From Clostridium tepidum (GTDB lineage Bacteria; Bacillota; Clostridia; Clostridiales; Clostridiaceae): a stretch of 64,000 nt of DNA. Numbering within the stretch: the first letter of the stretch is position 1; every line of letters starts with the position of its first letter. The DNA lies in assembly GCF_002008345.1 (NCBI RefSeq), contig NZ_MRAE01000001.1:62001-126000 (forward strand), given 5' to 3'. Both the position numbers and the translations under genes were made by a program. Below are positions 1-8,554 of this stretch, piece after piece. The notes below the pieces were generated by a model, which was given only the letters and a program-made list of their open reading frames with translations, was not told where the DNA came from and did not search any database.

Positions 1-525
1 GGGGAAACTTCAACTATGTTAGTAGATAGATTCAATATTCATACTATGTATAGTGTAAAAGAAAATTTTAAATCACTATTATTTTACCTTGGAATGCTTA
101 CAATAAAGGAGCAAGGACCACTTGGAACAGTTTTAATGATACCCAACTACGTAATAAGAACAATATATTGGGAACAATATTTCCAAAGATTAAACAAAGA
201 TTATAATATACAACTACAAAATATAAGAATCGCTGTTAATGAAATGAGAATGAATGGAAATATTCAGCCTTTAATAGAATTAGTGAAAAACATATTAGAG
301 GATTTATCTAATAGAGATTTAATAAAAATAGATGAAAAAAATATAAAAATGATGCTACTTAACCTTTTAGGAGTAGACAGCACTTATTTTATAAAAAGTG
401 AAGATGAAAATAATAAAGGCTATGCTGAAAGTAAGATGGTAAAAGAGGAACTTGAAGGCAATGATTTAAAAAAGGTACTAATGGTTGTGGTATGAAAAAA
501 GGATATTTATACTGTTGAGCTATAA
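1..525 (+). pseudogene. C-terminal remnant of an AAA-ATPase-like / PDDEXK_9 (DUF1703) protein
   Basis: The reading frame is already open at base 1, so the gene begins outside the window. The segment around residues 20-50 (FKSLLFYLGMLTIKE, PNYVIRTIYWEQ) is typical of the region between the AAA-ATPase_like domain and the PD-(D/E)XK nuclease domain of these clostridial proteins. After NKGYA the nuclease core that should follow is missing and the text jumps to a C-terminal tail (LEGNDLKKVLMVVV), which I read as an in-frame internal deletion. A TGA at 493-495 then stops the frame, but the same frame continues with KKDIYTVEL to a TAA at 523-525, the usual family ending; GGA to TGA (Gly to stop) is the simplest change. 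Two independent lesions make function very unlikely. Family assignment is by recognition of motifs, not by search. Confidence 0.7.
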
Positions 526-610
526 AAGAAATTAGGAATTTAAGTTATGGAAAATATAAGTTTATTTTTATAATGAAATAATACCTTTCTTTATATTCTG
601 GATAATTCAG

Positions 611-650
611 TAGATGAACAAATAAGTTTAATTGTTCATCTATTTTCTTT
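611..650 (+). terminator. Rho-independent terminator after the AAA-ATPase remnant
   Basis: An 11-bp perfect stem (TAGATGAACAA at 611-621 with TTGTTCATCTA at 632-642) is followed by TTTTCTTT. The remaining bases 651-947 are very AT-rich and I see no gene or other convincing element in them. Confidence 0.8.
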
Positions 651-947
651 ATGAATTATAATTTTATTTATTATATATAAATATCTTTACTATATTTGAA
701 TCTTAGAAATTAAATGTAGAGTGTAATTTTGATATTTTTCTATTCAAATTGCTTATAAAAACTACACATAACTTGAAAACATTATTTTATATAACTAAAT
801 TTGATAATTTTACCTAAATATTTTAAAATGATATTAAACATAAATAATAGGGAATCTATAGTAATTATATATTATTTCACCACTTACTACAGTAATTATT
901 GAACTTAAAAAGATAATAAAACTTAAATATTTGTGTAGGTGATAAAT

Positions 948-1802
948 ATGAATTACATTATTTTTGATTTAGAATGGAATAGTTTTAAAAATATAAAAAA
1001 CAATATTAATTATTATAAAAAATTTAATAAAAGGACAAAGTTTTTTGATGAAATAATAGAAATTGGTGCTATAAAGTTAAATGATAAATTAGAGTGCATA
1101 GATAATTTTAGAGCATATATAAAGCCTACTATTTATAAAAAATTAAATCCACGAATAATAGAGCTTACAGGAATTAGCAATGAAGATTTAGAATATGGAT
1201 TTAATTTTAATAAGGTTTTAAAGTATTTTAAAAAATGGATAGGAAAAGATTATATATTGTGTTCGTGGTGTGATAGTGATATTAAAGTTTTAAAGAAAAA
1301 TATAGAGTATTATAATCCAAATTATAAAGTAGATTCTCTTCTTGTGCCATATATTGATATTCAAAAATATTGTTGTGAAATTTTACACTATAATAGACGA
1401 GTAAGTTTACATGACATAATAAATAGGGAAAATATAGTTTGTTCAACGGATACATTTCATCAAGCACTGGATGATTCTAAATTAACAGTAGATGTTTTTA
1501 GAGAACTGTTTGATAAATCTAAAATAGAAAATTACATAATTAATAATTTAAATTATTTTTATGATTCATTAAATTTAAAGATTTCTCTTGAAATGTTGGA
1601 CAAGACTAAATTAAGGTCTAGATGTGCAAACTGTGGTAAATATAGCAAAAAACTAAAATTAAGTTTTGATAGTAAAACAAGAAGGGTAAGTACTTTAAGT
1701 TATTGTAGTTGCTGTAATATATATACAAGGCAAAGAATAAAGATAAAAAAGGATTTAACGGATAACTTGGTTTATGTTTCAAAAGGAAAAATAATTAAAT
1801 AA
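948..1802 (+). CDS. DnaQ-like (DEDDh) 3'-5' exonuclease with C-terminal zinc ribbon
   Basis: The N-terminus reads YIIFDLEWNSF, giving the Exo I motif with D and E at residues 7 and 9, and HQALDDSKLT near residue 168 gives the Exo III motif with the His and Asp of the DEDDh class. It should hydrolyse single nucleotides from nucleic acid 3' ends with two metal ions. The C-terminal 60 residues carry CANCGKY and, 27 residues on, CSCC, a probable four-cysteine zinc ribbon. The frame can be opened at GTG 939, but AGGTG at 937-941 is correctly spaced for the ATG at 948, so I use 284 residues. It stands alone; its substrate (DNA or RNA) cannot be told. Similar stand-alone exonucleases occur in spore formers (KapD-like), but I do not claim that identity. 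Confidence 0.75.
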   Translation: MNYIIFDLEWNSFKNIKNNINYYKKFNKRTKFFDEIIEIGAIKLNDKLECIDNFRAYIKPTIYKKLNPRIIELTGISNEDLEYGFNFNKVLKYFKKWIGKDYILCSWCDSDIKVLKKNIEYYNPNYKVDSLLVPYIDIQKYCCEILHYNRRVSLHDIINRENIVCSTDTFHQALDDSKLTVDVFRELFDKSKIENYIINNLNYFYDSLNLKISLEMLDKTKLRSRCANCGKYSKKLKLSFDSKTRRVSTLSYCSCCNIYTRQRIKIKKDLTDNLVYVSKGKIIK

Positions 1803-2036
1803 GTATTTAAGTAAAAGGGATAAGAAATTTATAATTTTAATTTTGTATTACAAGATATAATAACTTTTCTTCAAAATGGAACAAACTTAATAAGAAGAAC
1901 TAAAGTTTCTATATTAAAAATCTGAGAGGTTAGAGGATTTTAAAAAGAATCCTCAAAAATTAATGTATGAAGTAGCAGTTATCATTAAAAGAAAGATATT
2001 ATAAAAAAAGAAAGGTATTTTAAAGGGGGCAAAATT

Positions 2037-2705
2037 TTGAAAAATAAGATAAAAAGAATATTAATGGTTGTTATGGCAATAGTTTTAATAGGAACAGCGG
2101 CAATATTTTTTATTGATTTTAGGGTAAGGTCAGAAAGCGAAAAGTACATTGTAAATTCTAAAGATGTTCCAGAAGCAGAGGCGATTTTAGTGTTGGGAGC
2201 TTATGTAAAGCCAAATGGTAAACTTTGTGATATGTTAGAGGATAGAGTAGCAGTTGGAATAGATTTATATAAAAATAACAAATCTAAAAAAATATTATTT
2301 AGTGGAGATCATGGACAGGCTAATTATGATGAAGTAAATGCAATGAAGAAAGTTGCTGAAAAGAAAGGTGTTAAAAAGGAGGATATATTTTTAGATCATG
2401 CTGGATTTAGCACCTATGAAAGTATGTATAGAGCAAAAGAGGTTTTTAAAGCTAAAAAAATAATAATTGTAACTCAACAATACCATCTTATGAGGGCTGT
2501 GTATATAGCAAGACAACTTGGATTGGATGCTTATGGAGTAAATTCAGATAAAAGAAATTATTGGGGAATAGATAAATATAAAACTAGAGAAATTGCAGCA
2601 AGAGTAAAGGACTATTTTAATGTTAATTTAATTAAATCTAAACCTAAATATCTAGGAGACACCATACCTGTAAGTGGAAATGGTATAGTTACACATGATA
2701 AGTAA
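2037..2705 (+). CDS. SanA/YdcF/ElyC family (DUF218) membrane-anchored protein
   Basis: A TTG start is preceded by AAAGGGGGC with good spacing. Residues 8-27 (ILMVVMAIVLIGTAAIFFI) form one membrane anchor and the rest is predicted to be outside the cytoplasm. The DUF218 core is clear: AILVLGAYV near residue 50, DRVAVGIDLYK, ILFSGDHG, ADYDEVNAM-like segment, the STYESMYRAKEVF motif and VTQQYHLMRAVYIARQLGLDAYGV. Members affect envelope integrity (E. coli SanA, vancomycin resistance at high temperature; ElyC, lipid carrier homeostasis), but the enzymatic activity is not firmly known. No operon partner is visible. Family call is firm; specific role is inference. Confidence 0.8.
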   Translation: MKNKIKRILMVVMAIVLIGTAAIFFIDFRVRSESEKYIVNSKDVPEAEAILVLGAYVKPNGKLCDMLEDRVAVGIDLYKNNKSKKILFSGDHGQANYDEVNAMKKVAEKKGVKKEDIFLDHAGFSTYESMYRAKEVFKAKKIIIVTQQYHLMRAVYIARQLGLDAYGVNSDKRNYWGIDKYKTREIAARVKDYFNVNLIKSKPKYLGDTIPVSGNGIVTHDK

Positions 2706-2714
2706 GTAAAGGGT

Positions 2715-2816
2715 AAAAGATATAGGAAGAGTCATTTTAGTTGATTTTAAGGCACACAAGATTTCATTATTTTCATTTTCAATAATAACGTCAACAACTT
2801 TAATTAACTTTTTCAT
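2715..2816 (-). pseudogene. N-terminal fragment of a MutT/NUDIX 8-oxo-dGTP hydrolase
   Basis: On the minus strand the ATG at 2816 begins MKKLIKVVDVIIENENNEIL followed by CALKSTKMTLP, an almost standard N-terminus of the (deoxy)nucleoside triphosphate pyrophosphohydrolases. The match ends at about 2715, before any Nudix box (GX5EX7REUXEEXGU), and the continuing frame is unrelated and runs into the 3' end of the SanA-like gene. Only some 34 of about 130 residues remain, so this is a decayed fragment. Confidence 0.6.
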
Positions 2817-2992
2817 TTGTTTCACTTCTGATAACATTTTAACTAAATAACAATGCTAAAGCCAATAATACAAACTTAATGTATATTTGGTTAAGGATTC
2901 TTGGAGATAATGTTTTATAAAAGTATATAATAAAAAGTTAAATTTCATATATAAAATATAATCAAGTTGTATTTTAATTAAAATCTGGATAG

Positions 2993-3087
2993 GATACTTA
3001 AAGACATAAATGTGTTAGAATCCACTTGGAGGGGTATAAGAATTATCCTTAAGTCTTTGATACTTAAAGACATAAATATGTTAGAAT
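2993..3087 (+). repeat. Imperfect direct repeat pair (29 bp, 66 bp apart)
   Basis: GATACTTAAAGACATAAAT... at 2993-3021 recurs at 3059-3087 with 28 of 29 bases identical. The second copy forms a small inverted repeat with upstream sequence (GTCTTT at 3053-3058, AAAGAC at 3065-3070). It lies upstream of the Crp/Fnr gene. It could be a pair of regulator sites or an old 66-bp tandem duplication. Confidence 0.6.
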
Positions 3088-3191
3088 ATAATTTATTTGT
3101 AAGGAGTAATATTATATGAATGATATATCAGCATAAGCTATAGTTGCAAATGTAGATTAATTTGTTATATTCAATAAAGAGGGTGTTTGTT

Positions 3192-3902
3192 ATGAAAAAA
3201 TGTACTTGTGAAAGATGTCATCACAATATTTGTGCAAGAAAAGTTCCTATATTTTCTTCTTTATCAGAGGAAGAATTAATAAAGATTGTAAATATGACAG
3301 GACATAAGGCTTTTAAAAAAGGAGAAATTATTTTTAATGAAGGCGATAAATCTGAAACTTTAGTTATTATAAATGAAGGAAAAGTGAAACTTTGTAAGCT
3401 TACAAAGGAAGGAAAAGAACAAATTATTCATATACTTTCTAGTGGAGATTTTTTTGGAGAATTAAATCTTTTTAATGATAATGAGAATTATAATTTTTCT
3501 GCTTATGCCATATCTGATGTAAAAATATGTACTCTTACAAAACAAAAAATGGATGAGATATTATTAAGAAACCCAGATATATCCTTAAAGATATTAAAAG
3601 AGGTAACTAAAAGACTTGCAGAAACAGAAACTTTAGCGCAAAATTTAGCTACTAATGATGCAGATATTAGAATAGCCAATATGCTATTAGACTTTGGAGA
3701 AAAATATGGAGTAAATAAGGAAGAATATATAGAAATAAAACTACCTATAAATAGAGAAGAAATGGCAAACTACGTAGGGGTTACAAGAGAAACTATAAGT
3801 AGAAAGTTATCTAAATTTGAAGATTTTGATATTATAAAACTTGTTGGTAATAAAGTAATTATAATTAAAGATAAAGATGCCCTAAAAGAATATATAGAAT
3901 AG
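3192..3902 (+). CDS. Crp/Fnr-family transcriptional regulator
   Basis: After the ATG at 3192 (RBS GAGGG at 3179-3183) the first 17 residues contain four cysteines and two adjacent histidines (CTCERCHHNICARK), the Cys-rich N-terminus common in clostridial Crp/Fnr regulators and a possible Fe-S or redox site. A cyclic-nucleotide-binding fold follows (FKKGEIIFNEGDKSETLVII, then SGDFFGELNLF), then the long dimerisation helix and a C-terminal helix-turn-helix (NREEMANYVGVTRETISRKL) at about residues 185-210. An upstream in-frame ATG at 3162 is ignored because it lacks a ribosome binding site. The next two genes encode di-iron repair-type proteins, so control of a nitrosative or oxygen stress response is a reasonable inference; the effector is unknown. 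Confidence 0.85.
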   Translation: MKKCTCERCHHNICARKVPIFSSLSEEELIKIVNMTGHKAFKKGEIIFNEGDKSETLVIINEGKVKLCKLTKEGKEQIIHILSSGDFFGELNLFNDNENYNFSAYAISDVKICTLTKQKMDEILLRNPDISLKILKEVTKRLAETETLAQNLATNDADIRIANMLLDFGEKYGVNKEEYIEIKLPINREEMANYVGVTRETISRKLSKFEDFDIIKLVGNKVIIIKDKDALKEYIE

Positions 3903-3942
3903 ATTATTTTAGAAAAAGTGCTTAGCATTTTTAAAATTGTTC

Positions 3943-3972
3943 AAAAACCTCATGCATTTGCATGGGGTTTTA
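3943..3972 (+). terminator. Terminator of the Crp/Fnr gene
   Basis: CCTCATGCA and TGCATGGGG pair around a short loop (one G-T pair) and the stem is flanked by AAAA and TTTT, so it could act in both directions. Beyond it, up to 4357, the DNA is AT-rich leader for the RIC gene with the repeat pair listed separately. Confidence 0.7.
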
Positions 3973-4250
3973 TAATGCCTAAATTTTTATATCATAAAAT
4001 AATATCTCTCTATTCTTACTTTTATATATTTTGTTTTATCATATCTAAATTTTTTATACATAGCATTTTAATATTTTATAAAATTTGATTTGAATCATAT
4101 TTTAAATTTTCAATAGATTATATAATAAAGCCATAAAGTACAGGAAATCAAGGAAAGTAATATAAAGAAAATTTTTGGACATATAGTGAGTTTTTATTCC
4201 AATTAAAGACTAGAAAATATTTATTCATGGATGTAACTTAAATAATAGTC

Positions 4251-4337
4251 ACAAATTTATTTATAATTTTGATGAATGATCTAATTATTAAGATTAAATT
4301 AAATAGGATAACAACAAATTTATTCATAATGTTGTTT
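4251..4337 (+). promoter_or_regulatory. Repeat pair in the RIC gene upstream region; possible operator
   Basis: ACAAATTTATTTATAATTTT at 4251-4270 recurs as ACAAATTTATTCATAATGTT at 4314-4333, 63 bp apart. The second copy is bounded by ACAAC and GTTGT, giving a loose dyad immediately before the GGGGGA ribosome binding site of the RIC gene. The adjacent Crp/Fnr regulator is the obvious candidate binder, but the dyad does not match the canonical Fnr or Crp half sites well. Confidence 0.35.
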
Positions 4338-4357
4338 TAAGTTAGGGGGAAATTATT

Positions 4358-5056
4358 ATGAAAAATACTATTAATATAAATCAAAAACTTGGGGAAGTTG
4401 TTTCTATATTCCCAGGATCAAGTAGAATATTTAATGAGGTGAAAATAGATTATTGTTGTGGTGGACATGATACATTAGGACAAGCTCTAAAAGAAAAAGG
4501 AATAAATTCAGATAAATTCATGGAAAAACTTAATGAAGAATATGAAAAGTTTGTAGAATCTAATGAAGAGTATATAGATTGGAGAAAAGAAAAGGCAATA
4601 AATCTTATAAAAAATATAGTAGATACTCATCATGCTTATACAAAAAGAGAGCTTAAAGAAATAGATGTACTATTATCAAAAATATTAAAGGTTCATTTTG
4701 AGCATCATGGAGAAGAATTATTAAAAGTTCATAGATTATTTGGACTTTTAAAAATAGAATTAGAAGAACATTTAATAAAAGAAGAAGAAAATCTATTTCC
4801 ATTAATAAAAAAATATGAATTGACTAAAGATGAAAATGTAAAAAAAGAAATAGATAAATTTATAAAAGAAACAGAAGATGAACATGATAAAGCTGGAGAT
4901 ATATTAAAAGAATTAGAAAAAATAACAAGGGATTTCAAATCACCAGAGGGTGCATGTGCAAGCTATAAATTAACTTATGATAAGATTCATAGTCTAGAAA
5001 AAGATTTGTTTATTCATATATACAAAGAAAATAGTGTATTATTTGAGATGTTTTAA
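4358..5056 (+). CDS. RIC-type iron-sulfur cluster repair di-iron protein (ScdA/YtfE/DnrN family)
   Basis: The N-terminal DUF542 domain is clear (GEVVSIFPGSSRIFNEVKID followed by YCCGG near residue 30). A hemerythrin-like domain follows, with metal-ligand histidines and acids spread over residues 85-230: DTHHAY, HFEHHGEELL, HLIKEEENLFP and DEHDKAGD. Members restore Fe-S clusters damaged by nitric oxide or hydrogen peroxide. Length (232) is normal for the family. It is followed after 56 bp by a second hemerythrin-type gene with its own RBS (AAAGGAG), so the pair may form one transcript ending at the terminator near 5929. The Crp/Fnr regulator upstream suggests stress-responsive control (inference). 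Confidence 0.85.
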   Translation: MKNTININQKLGEVVSIFPGSSRIFNEVKIDYCCGGHDTLGQALKEKGINSDKFMEKLNEEYEKFVESNEEYIDWRKEKAINLIKNIVDTHHAYTKRELKEIDVLLSKILKVHFEHHGEELLKVHRLFGLLKIELEEHLIKEEENLFPLIKKYELTKDENVKKEIDKFIKETEDEHDKAGDILKELEKITRDFKSPEGACASYKLTYDKIHSLEKDLFIHIYKENSVLFEMF

Positions 5057-5112
5057 AGATTTGTGTGGTATTATAAATTATTTTAAAAAGATAATTAAAG
5101 GAGATGATTTAA

Positions 5113-5868
5113 ATGAACAATAAAAAAATTAAGCAATTAAAGGAAGTTTTAAAAAAATTAAATAAAGTTGGAATTAACGATGAAACAAGAAAAGAAGCTT
5201 TAGATATAGTAAAAGATATTGACGCTATAGATTTATCAATAGCAGAACAACAACTTATAGAAGAAGGAATGAATCCGCAAGATTTAAGACATTTATGTGA
5301 TATACACATGGAAGTTTTAAAGGATGAATTAAGTAAAATAAAGACGAAGATAAGTAAGGGACATGTAGTATATACTTTAATAGATGAACATGATAAGATT
5401 TTGAGATTCTTAGAAGATTTAGAAAAAGTAAATTCAGATATTCAAAAGAGTGAAAATTATAATGAAGCTAGAGAAAAAATTAATAGTCTTCATAAATTAG
5501 CAGAAAATATATTAGATGCGGAAAATCATCATCAAAGAGAAGAAAAAGTTTTATTTGTAGAGATGGAAAAAAGAGAAATAACAGGACCTACAAGAATAAT
5601 GAGAATGGAGCATGATGATTTAAGGATTAGGAAAAAAGAATTAAAAAGGCTTTCAGAAAATATAGATAAAATGCAATTTGATGAATTTAAAAGTAAAGTG
5701 GATGAAATTTCTAAGTATATAATTTTTAATTTAAGAGATCATATTTTTAAAGAAAATTATATTTTGTATCCATCATCTATAGAAGCTATAAAAGAAAAGG
5801 ATATATGGGATGATATGAAAAGAAGATGTGATGAGATAGGATATTGTGGTTTTACATTTGAAAATTAA
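5113..5868 (+). CDS. DUF438 plus hemerythrin-domain protein
   Basis: Residues 1-75 form a helical DUF438-type domain (LKEVLKKLNKVGINDETRKE, then EGMNPQDLRHLCDIHMEVLK). Residues 85-230 form a hemerythrin HHE domain with DEHDKIL, ENHHQREEKVLF, MEHDDLR and RDHIFKENYILYP supplying histidine and carboxylate ligands. These proteins bind a di-iron centre and are linked to oxygen or NO sensing. The usual DUF438 proteins also carry a C-terminal PAS domain; none is seen here, so this is a shorter version (251 residues). It is probably co-transcribed with the RIC gene upstream. Confidence 0.8.
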   Translation: MNNKKIKQLKEVLKKLNKVGINDETRKEALDIVKDIDAIDLSIAEQQLIEEGMNPQDLRHLCDIHMEVLKDELSKIKTKISKGHVVYTLIDEHDKILRFLEDLEKVNSDIQKSENYNEAREKINSLHKLAENILDAENHHQREEKVLFVEMEKREITGPTRIMRMEHDDLRIRKKELKRLSENIDKMQFDEFKSKVDEISKYIIFNLRDHIFKENYILYPSSIEAIKEKDIWDDMKRRCDEIGYCGFTFEN

Positions 5869-5892
5869 AAAGAGCTTGATATTTATAAATAA

Positions 5893-5929
5893 AAAAATAA
5901 GACTGTCACTATTGACTGTCTTATTTTTT
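5893..5929 (+). terminator. Terminator after the hemerythrin gene pair
   Basis: AATAAGACTGTCA and TGACTGTCTTATT form a 13-bp stem with one mismatch, flanked by A- and T-runs, so it can serve this operon and perhaps the converging gene at 6001. Confidence 0.85.
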
Positions 5930-6000
5930 ATAATTTGTATTTAAGTTTTTAAATTAGTTTTATTATTTACCTTAGGTTTCTTATGTACTTTAACCTTTTT

Positions 6001-6360
6001 TTATGCTTTAGCTTTATTGTTTATATTTTTTTGGTTTGCATATCCTACGAATCCCAATATAATACTTGGAATAACAAAGAATATATAAGGAATAAACATA
6101 ACTCCTGAAACAGTATATAATATAGATGCAGTTAGAGCAAATCCAGAACTATTTAATCCAAATGCTAACCATCCAAATATAACACCAATAGCTAAAACTA
6201 CTATATGAGGTGTTACTAGTGCAGCAGCTAGTCCACTACCTACTTGTTCTGATGTATCACCTTTACCTAGTATTCCATAAAAATATGATACTACATAAAT
6301 TAAGTATATACTAGCTAAAATAAGACCTGTAAAAAATGCTTTACTTCTTTTTTCAAACAA
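6001..6360 (-). CDS. Small polytopic membrane protein, unknown function
   Basis: About 119 residues with four hydrophobic segments (AFFTGLILASIYLIYVVSYF; GLAAALVTPHIVVLAIGVIF; ALTASILYTVSGVMF; IPYIFFVIPSIILGFVGYA) and a short polar C-terminus. The frame can be opened at GTG 6369, but that codon overlaps the AGGAGG Shine-Dalgarno; TTG at 6360 is eight bases after it and is the better start. I do not recognise the family beyond similarity to generic clostridial four-TM hypothetical proteins. It converges on the hemerythrin operon and diverges from gltS. Confidence 0.65.
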   Translation of the reverse strand: MFEKRSKAFFTGLILASIYLIYVVSYFYGILGKGDTSEQVGSGLAAALVTPHIVVLAIGVIFGWLAFGLNSSGFALTASILYTVSGVMFIPYIFFVIPSIILGFVGYANQKNINNKAKA

Positions 6361-6394
6361 TGATACCACCTCCTTACTTATATAATAATACTTT

Positions 6395-6424
6395 AATATA
6401 TTACAATATATTACAATATATTAC
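6395..6424. repeat. Short tandem repeat, 10-bp unit
   Basis: The unit TTACAATATA is repeated 2.5 times next to the 5' end of the minus-strand membrane protein gene. It is probably a slippage product or part of its promoter region. Nothing else is evident between 6425 and 6600. Confidence 0.6.
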
Positions 6425-6608
6425 CTGAATTTTCAACTTGTTGTTACATATAATAAATTAATTGTTATATTTTCTAATATTATTTTAAATTGTTTTTATT
6501 TTAAAGTATTATTTATTTTAGTAAAATAGATGTATATAGTGTATCATAAAAATTTTGTATTTTAGTAGAATATTTTGAGAAAATCCTATATAATATCCAT
6601 AAGAATTT

Positions 6609-6685
6609 TATTTATAAATATGAAACTTTTATATAAATATATATTTGAGATTTCATATTTATAAATATTTTTTTTATTTTTATCA
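6609..6685 (+). promoter_or_regulatory. Perfect 17-bp inverted repeat with T-run in the gltS leader (attenuator candidate)
   Basis: TATTTATAAATATGAAA at 6609-6625 is perfectly complementary to 6651-6667, with a 25-base loop, and is directly followed by eight T residues. This has the form of an intrinsic terminator, yet no plus-strand gene lies upstream; it sits 50 bp before the gltS RBS. It may attenuate gltS or end a small leader RNA. The stem is all A/T except two pairs, which weakens it. Confidence 0.45.
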
Positions 6686-6735
6686 TAAATGCTCATATAA
6701 ACATAATGTTCATTACAATATAAGGAGGAGTTTTT

Positions 6736-7920
6736 ATGACACTAGAGCTTGATATGATTCAAACAACTGCCTTAGCTATATTTTTCTATTATGTAGGTGT
6801 GCTTATAAAATCTAAAGTTTCAATTCTTGAAAAATTTTGTATACCTGCTCCAGTTGTAGGTGGACTTGTTTTTGCTATTTTAAATTTAATTTTTACAGAA
6901 AGCGATTTTATATCTATATCTTTAGATACAACTCTTCAAAAGACTTTTATGCTAGCTTTCTTTACAACTATTGGATTGGGAGCAAGTTTTAAGATGATAA
7001 AACAGGGTGGTCTTCATGTAATAATGTTTTTTATAGCAGCTCTTCTTTTAGTAATATCACAAGATATTCTTGGAGTAGTTATGGCTAAATTTATAGGGCA
7101 AGATCCACTTTGGGGATTAATTGTTGGATCTATAACTATGACAGGTGGTCATGGAACAGGAGCTACTTTTGGAGCCCTATTTGAATCAGAATACGGACTT
7201 GTAGGTGCTTCCACTACAGCTATGGCTGCTGCTACCTTTGGTCTTATATGTGGTAGTTTAATAGGTGGTCCGGTAGCTAAAAACTTAATAAGTAAAAATA
7301 ATCTAAAAAGTAACTCAGATGAGTTTTTTAAAGAAAGTTCTGATGAGAATGAAGAAGTGAGTTATAAAAACTTATTTAATACATTTTCTATTATATTCAT
7401 ATCAATGGGGCTCGGTTCTATTTTAGAGATGTTTTTTACAAAACTCGGTATAGTTTTTCCTTCATATATAGATGCTATGATAGTGGCAGCTATAATACTT
7501 AATATAGGGGAACAAACAAATAAATGGAAGATAAATTCAAAATGTGTTGATATAATTGGAAATATAAGTCTTAATGTGTTTTTATCTATGGCACTTATAA
7601 ATCTTAAATTATGGGAATTAAAAAACACAGCAGGACCATTATTAATCTTATTAATAGGACAAGCTATATTAATGTTCATATTTGCATACTTTATTACTTT
7701 TAGATTAATGGGAAAAGATTATGATGCCGCTGTTATGAGTTCTGGACATTGTGGCTTTGGAATGGGAGCTACTCCTAACGGTATAGCAAATATGGAAGCT
7801 ATAACTTCTAAATATGGTATGTCACCAAAAGCATTTTTTATTCTTCCAGTTGTTGGGGCGTTTTTAATAGACTTTTCTAATTCTTTGGTTATAACATTAT
7901 TTGTAAATTTGTTTAAATAA
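6736..7920 (+). CDS. gltS: Sodium/glutamate symporter GltS (ESS family)
   Basis: 394 residues, the standard length, with about ten hydrophobic segments. Two inverted structural repeats show the family hallmarks: IPAPVVGGLVFAIL near residue 35, GLGASFKMIKQGG near 80, TGGHGTGATFGALF near 140 in the first half, and SSGHCGFGMGATPNGIANME near 335 in the second, the glycine-rich re-entrant loops that bind glutamate and sodium. It imports glutamate with sodium across the cytoplasmic membrane. RBS AAGGAGG lies 7 bases before the ATG. It is monocistronic, with a possible attenuator in the leader. Confidence 0.92.
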   Translation: MTLELDMIQTTALAIFFYYVGVLIKSKVSILEKFCIPAPVVGGLVFAILNLIFTESDFISISLDTTLQKTFMLAFFTTIGLGASFKMIKQGGLHVIMFFIAALLLVISQDILGVVMAKFIGQDPLWGLIVGSITMTGGHGTGATFGALFESEYGLVGASTTAMAAATFGLICGSLIGGPVAKNLISKNNLKSNSDEFFKESSDENEEVSYKNLFNTFSIIFISMGLGSILEMFFTKLGIVFPSYIDAMIVAAIILNIGEQTNKWKINSKCVDIIGNISLNVFLSMALINLKLWELKNTAGPLLILLIGQAILMFIFAYFITFRLMGKDYDAAVMSSGHCGFGMGATPNGIANMEAITSKYGMSPKAFFILPVVGAFLIDFSNSLVITLFVNLFK

Positions 7921-8125
7921 TATGATAAAAAATATAATTAAGTAATATATAAATTAATCTGTTGTGTTAAAGGATAAGTTTTTATTATAAGGATTAATAT
8001 GCCATATCACATAGGCACTGGAGTTTTTTATAAATAATATTAATTATAAATAAGTGATAGTAATAAAATTTTTTAAACAGTAATAAAATCTTTTAAGATG
8101 TTTATTATAGTAGAATTTTTATTAA

Positions 8126-8208
8126 GTTCTAGCATAGTGCTTTCCTGTTATCATTGATTGTTGTTTTTTTAATGATAGATTAGCAAAAATGCTAGAGCTT
8201 TTTTATTT
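8126..8208 (+). ncRNA. Nested hairpin ending in a T-run; terminator-like structured RNA
   Basis: An outer 10-bp stem (GTTCTAGCAT 8126-8135 with ATGCTAGAGC 8189-8198, one G-U) encloses a 7-bp stem (TATCATT 8149-8155 with AATGATA 8171-8177) and is followed by TTTTTTATTT. It starts some 200 bases after gltS, so it may end a long gltS transcript or be the end of an independent small RNA. No coding sequence is seen between 7921 and 8554. Confidence 0.4.
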
Positions 8209-8222
8209 GCAAATCTTTCTAG

Positions 8223-8314
8223 TAATTAACTTCTAAAGATAGGTGTTAGGTTCTGATAGCTTATATTTATTTTAACTGTATTATCTAATTAATTTCTAAA
8301 GATAGGTGCTAGGT
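8223..8314 (+). repeat. Imperfect direct repeat pair (29 bp, 63 bp apart)
   Basis: TAATTAACTTCTAAAGATAG... at 8223-8251 recurs at 8286-8314 with two changes (C to T, T to C). It is one of several repeat pairs of nearly the same spacing in this chromosome segment. Confidence 0.65.
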
Positions 8315-8485
8315 ATAGAAAACATTAGGACATATTAACAAGTAAAAAGAAGTGGCGAACTTATTAAATAATTATGAAAAATGCGAGTAGTAAATTGCAT
8401 CATAAACAATAAAGTTAATAAATTTAGAGATGTTTATAGAAATAAAGAAGAGTATCTTCATTTTTATATGTTTTTTAAAATTAAA

Positions 8486-8522
8486 AATAAAGTTAAACCT
8501 AATAAAACATAAGTTTAACTTT
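8486..8522 (-). terminator. Terminator of the secreted cysteine-rich peptide gene
   Basis: AAAGTTAAAC (8489-8498) and GTTTAACTTT (8513-8522) form a perfect 10-bp stem. Read on the minus strand it is followed by ATTTTTAATTTT, as expected for the gene ending at 8555. Confidence 0.75.
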
Positions 8523-8554
8523 AATTTTTATATTAGGTAAATAAACCTTAATTT

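Noticed and set aside
1936-2004. Frame EDFKKNPQKLMYEVAVIIKR before the SanA-like gene as a gene remnant
   Set aside because: Protein-like in appearance, but only 23 residues are readable and I cannot name a family with confidence.
3116-3160. Six-codon frame MNDISA after AAGGAG, possibly a leader peptide
   Set aside because: Good RBS, but too short and with no stem-loop or codon bias suggesting attenuation; it may be the start of a lost gene.
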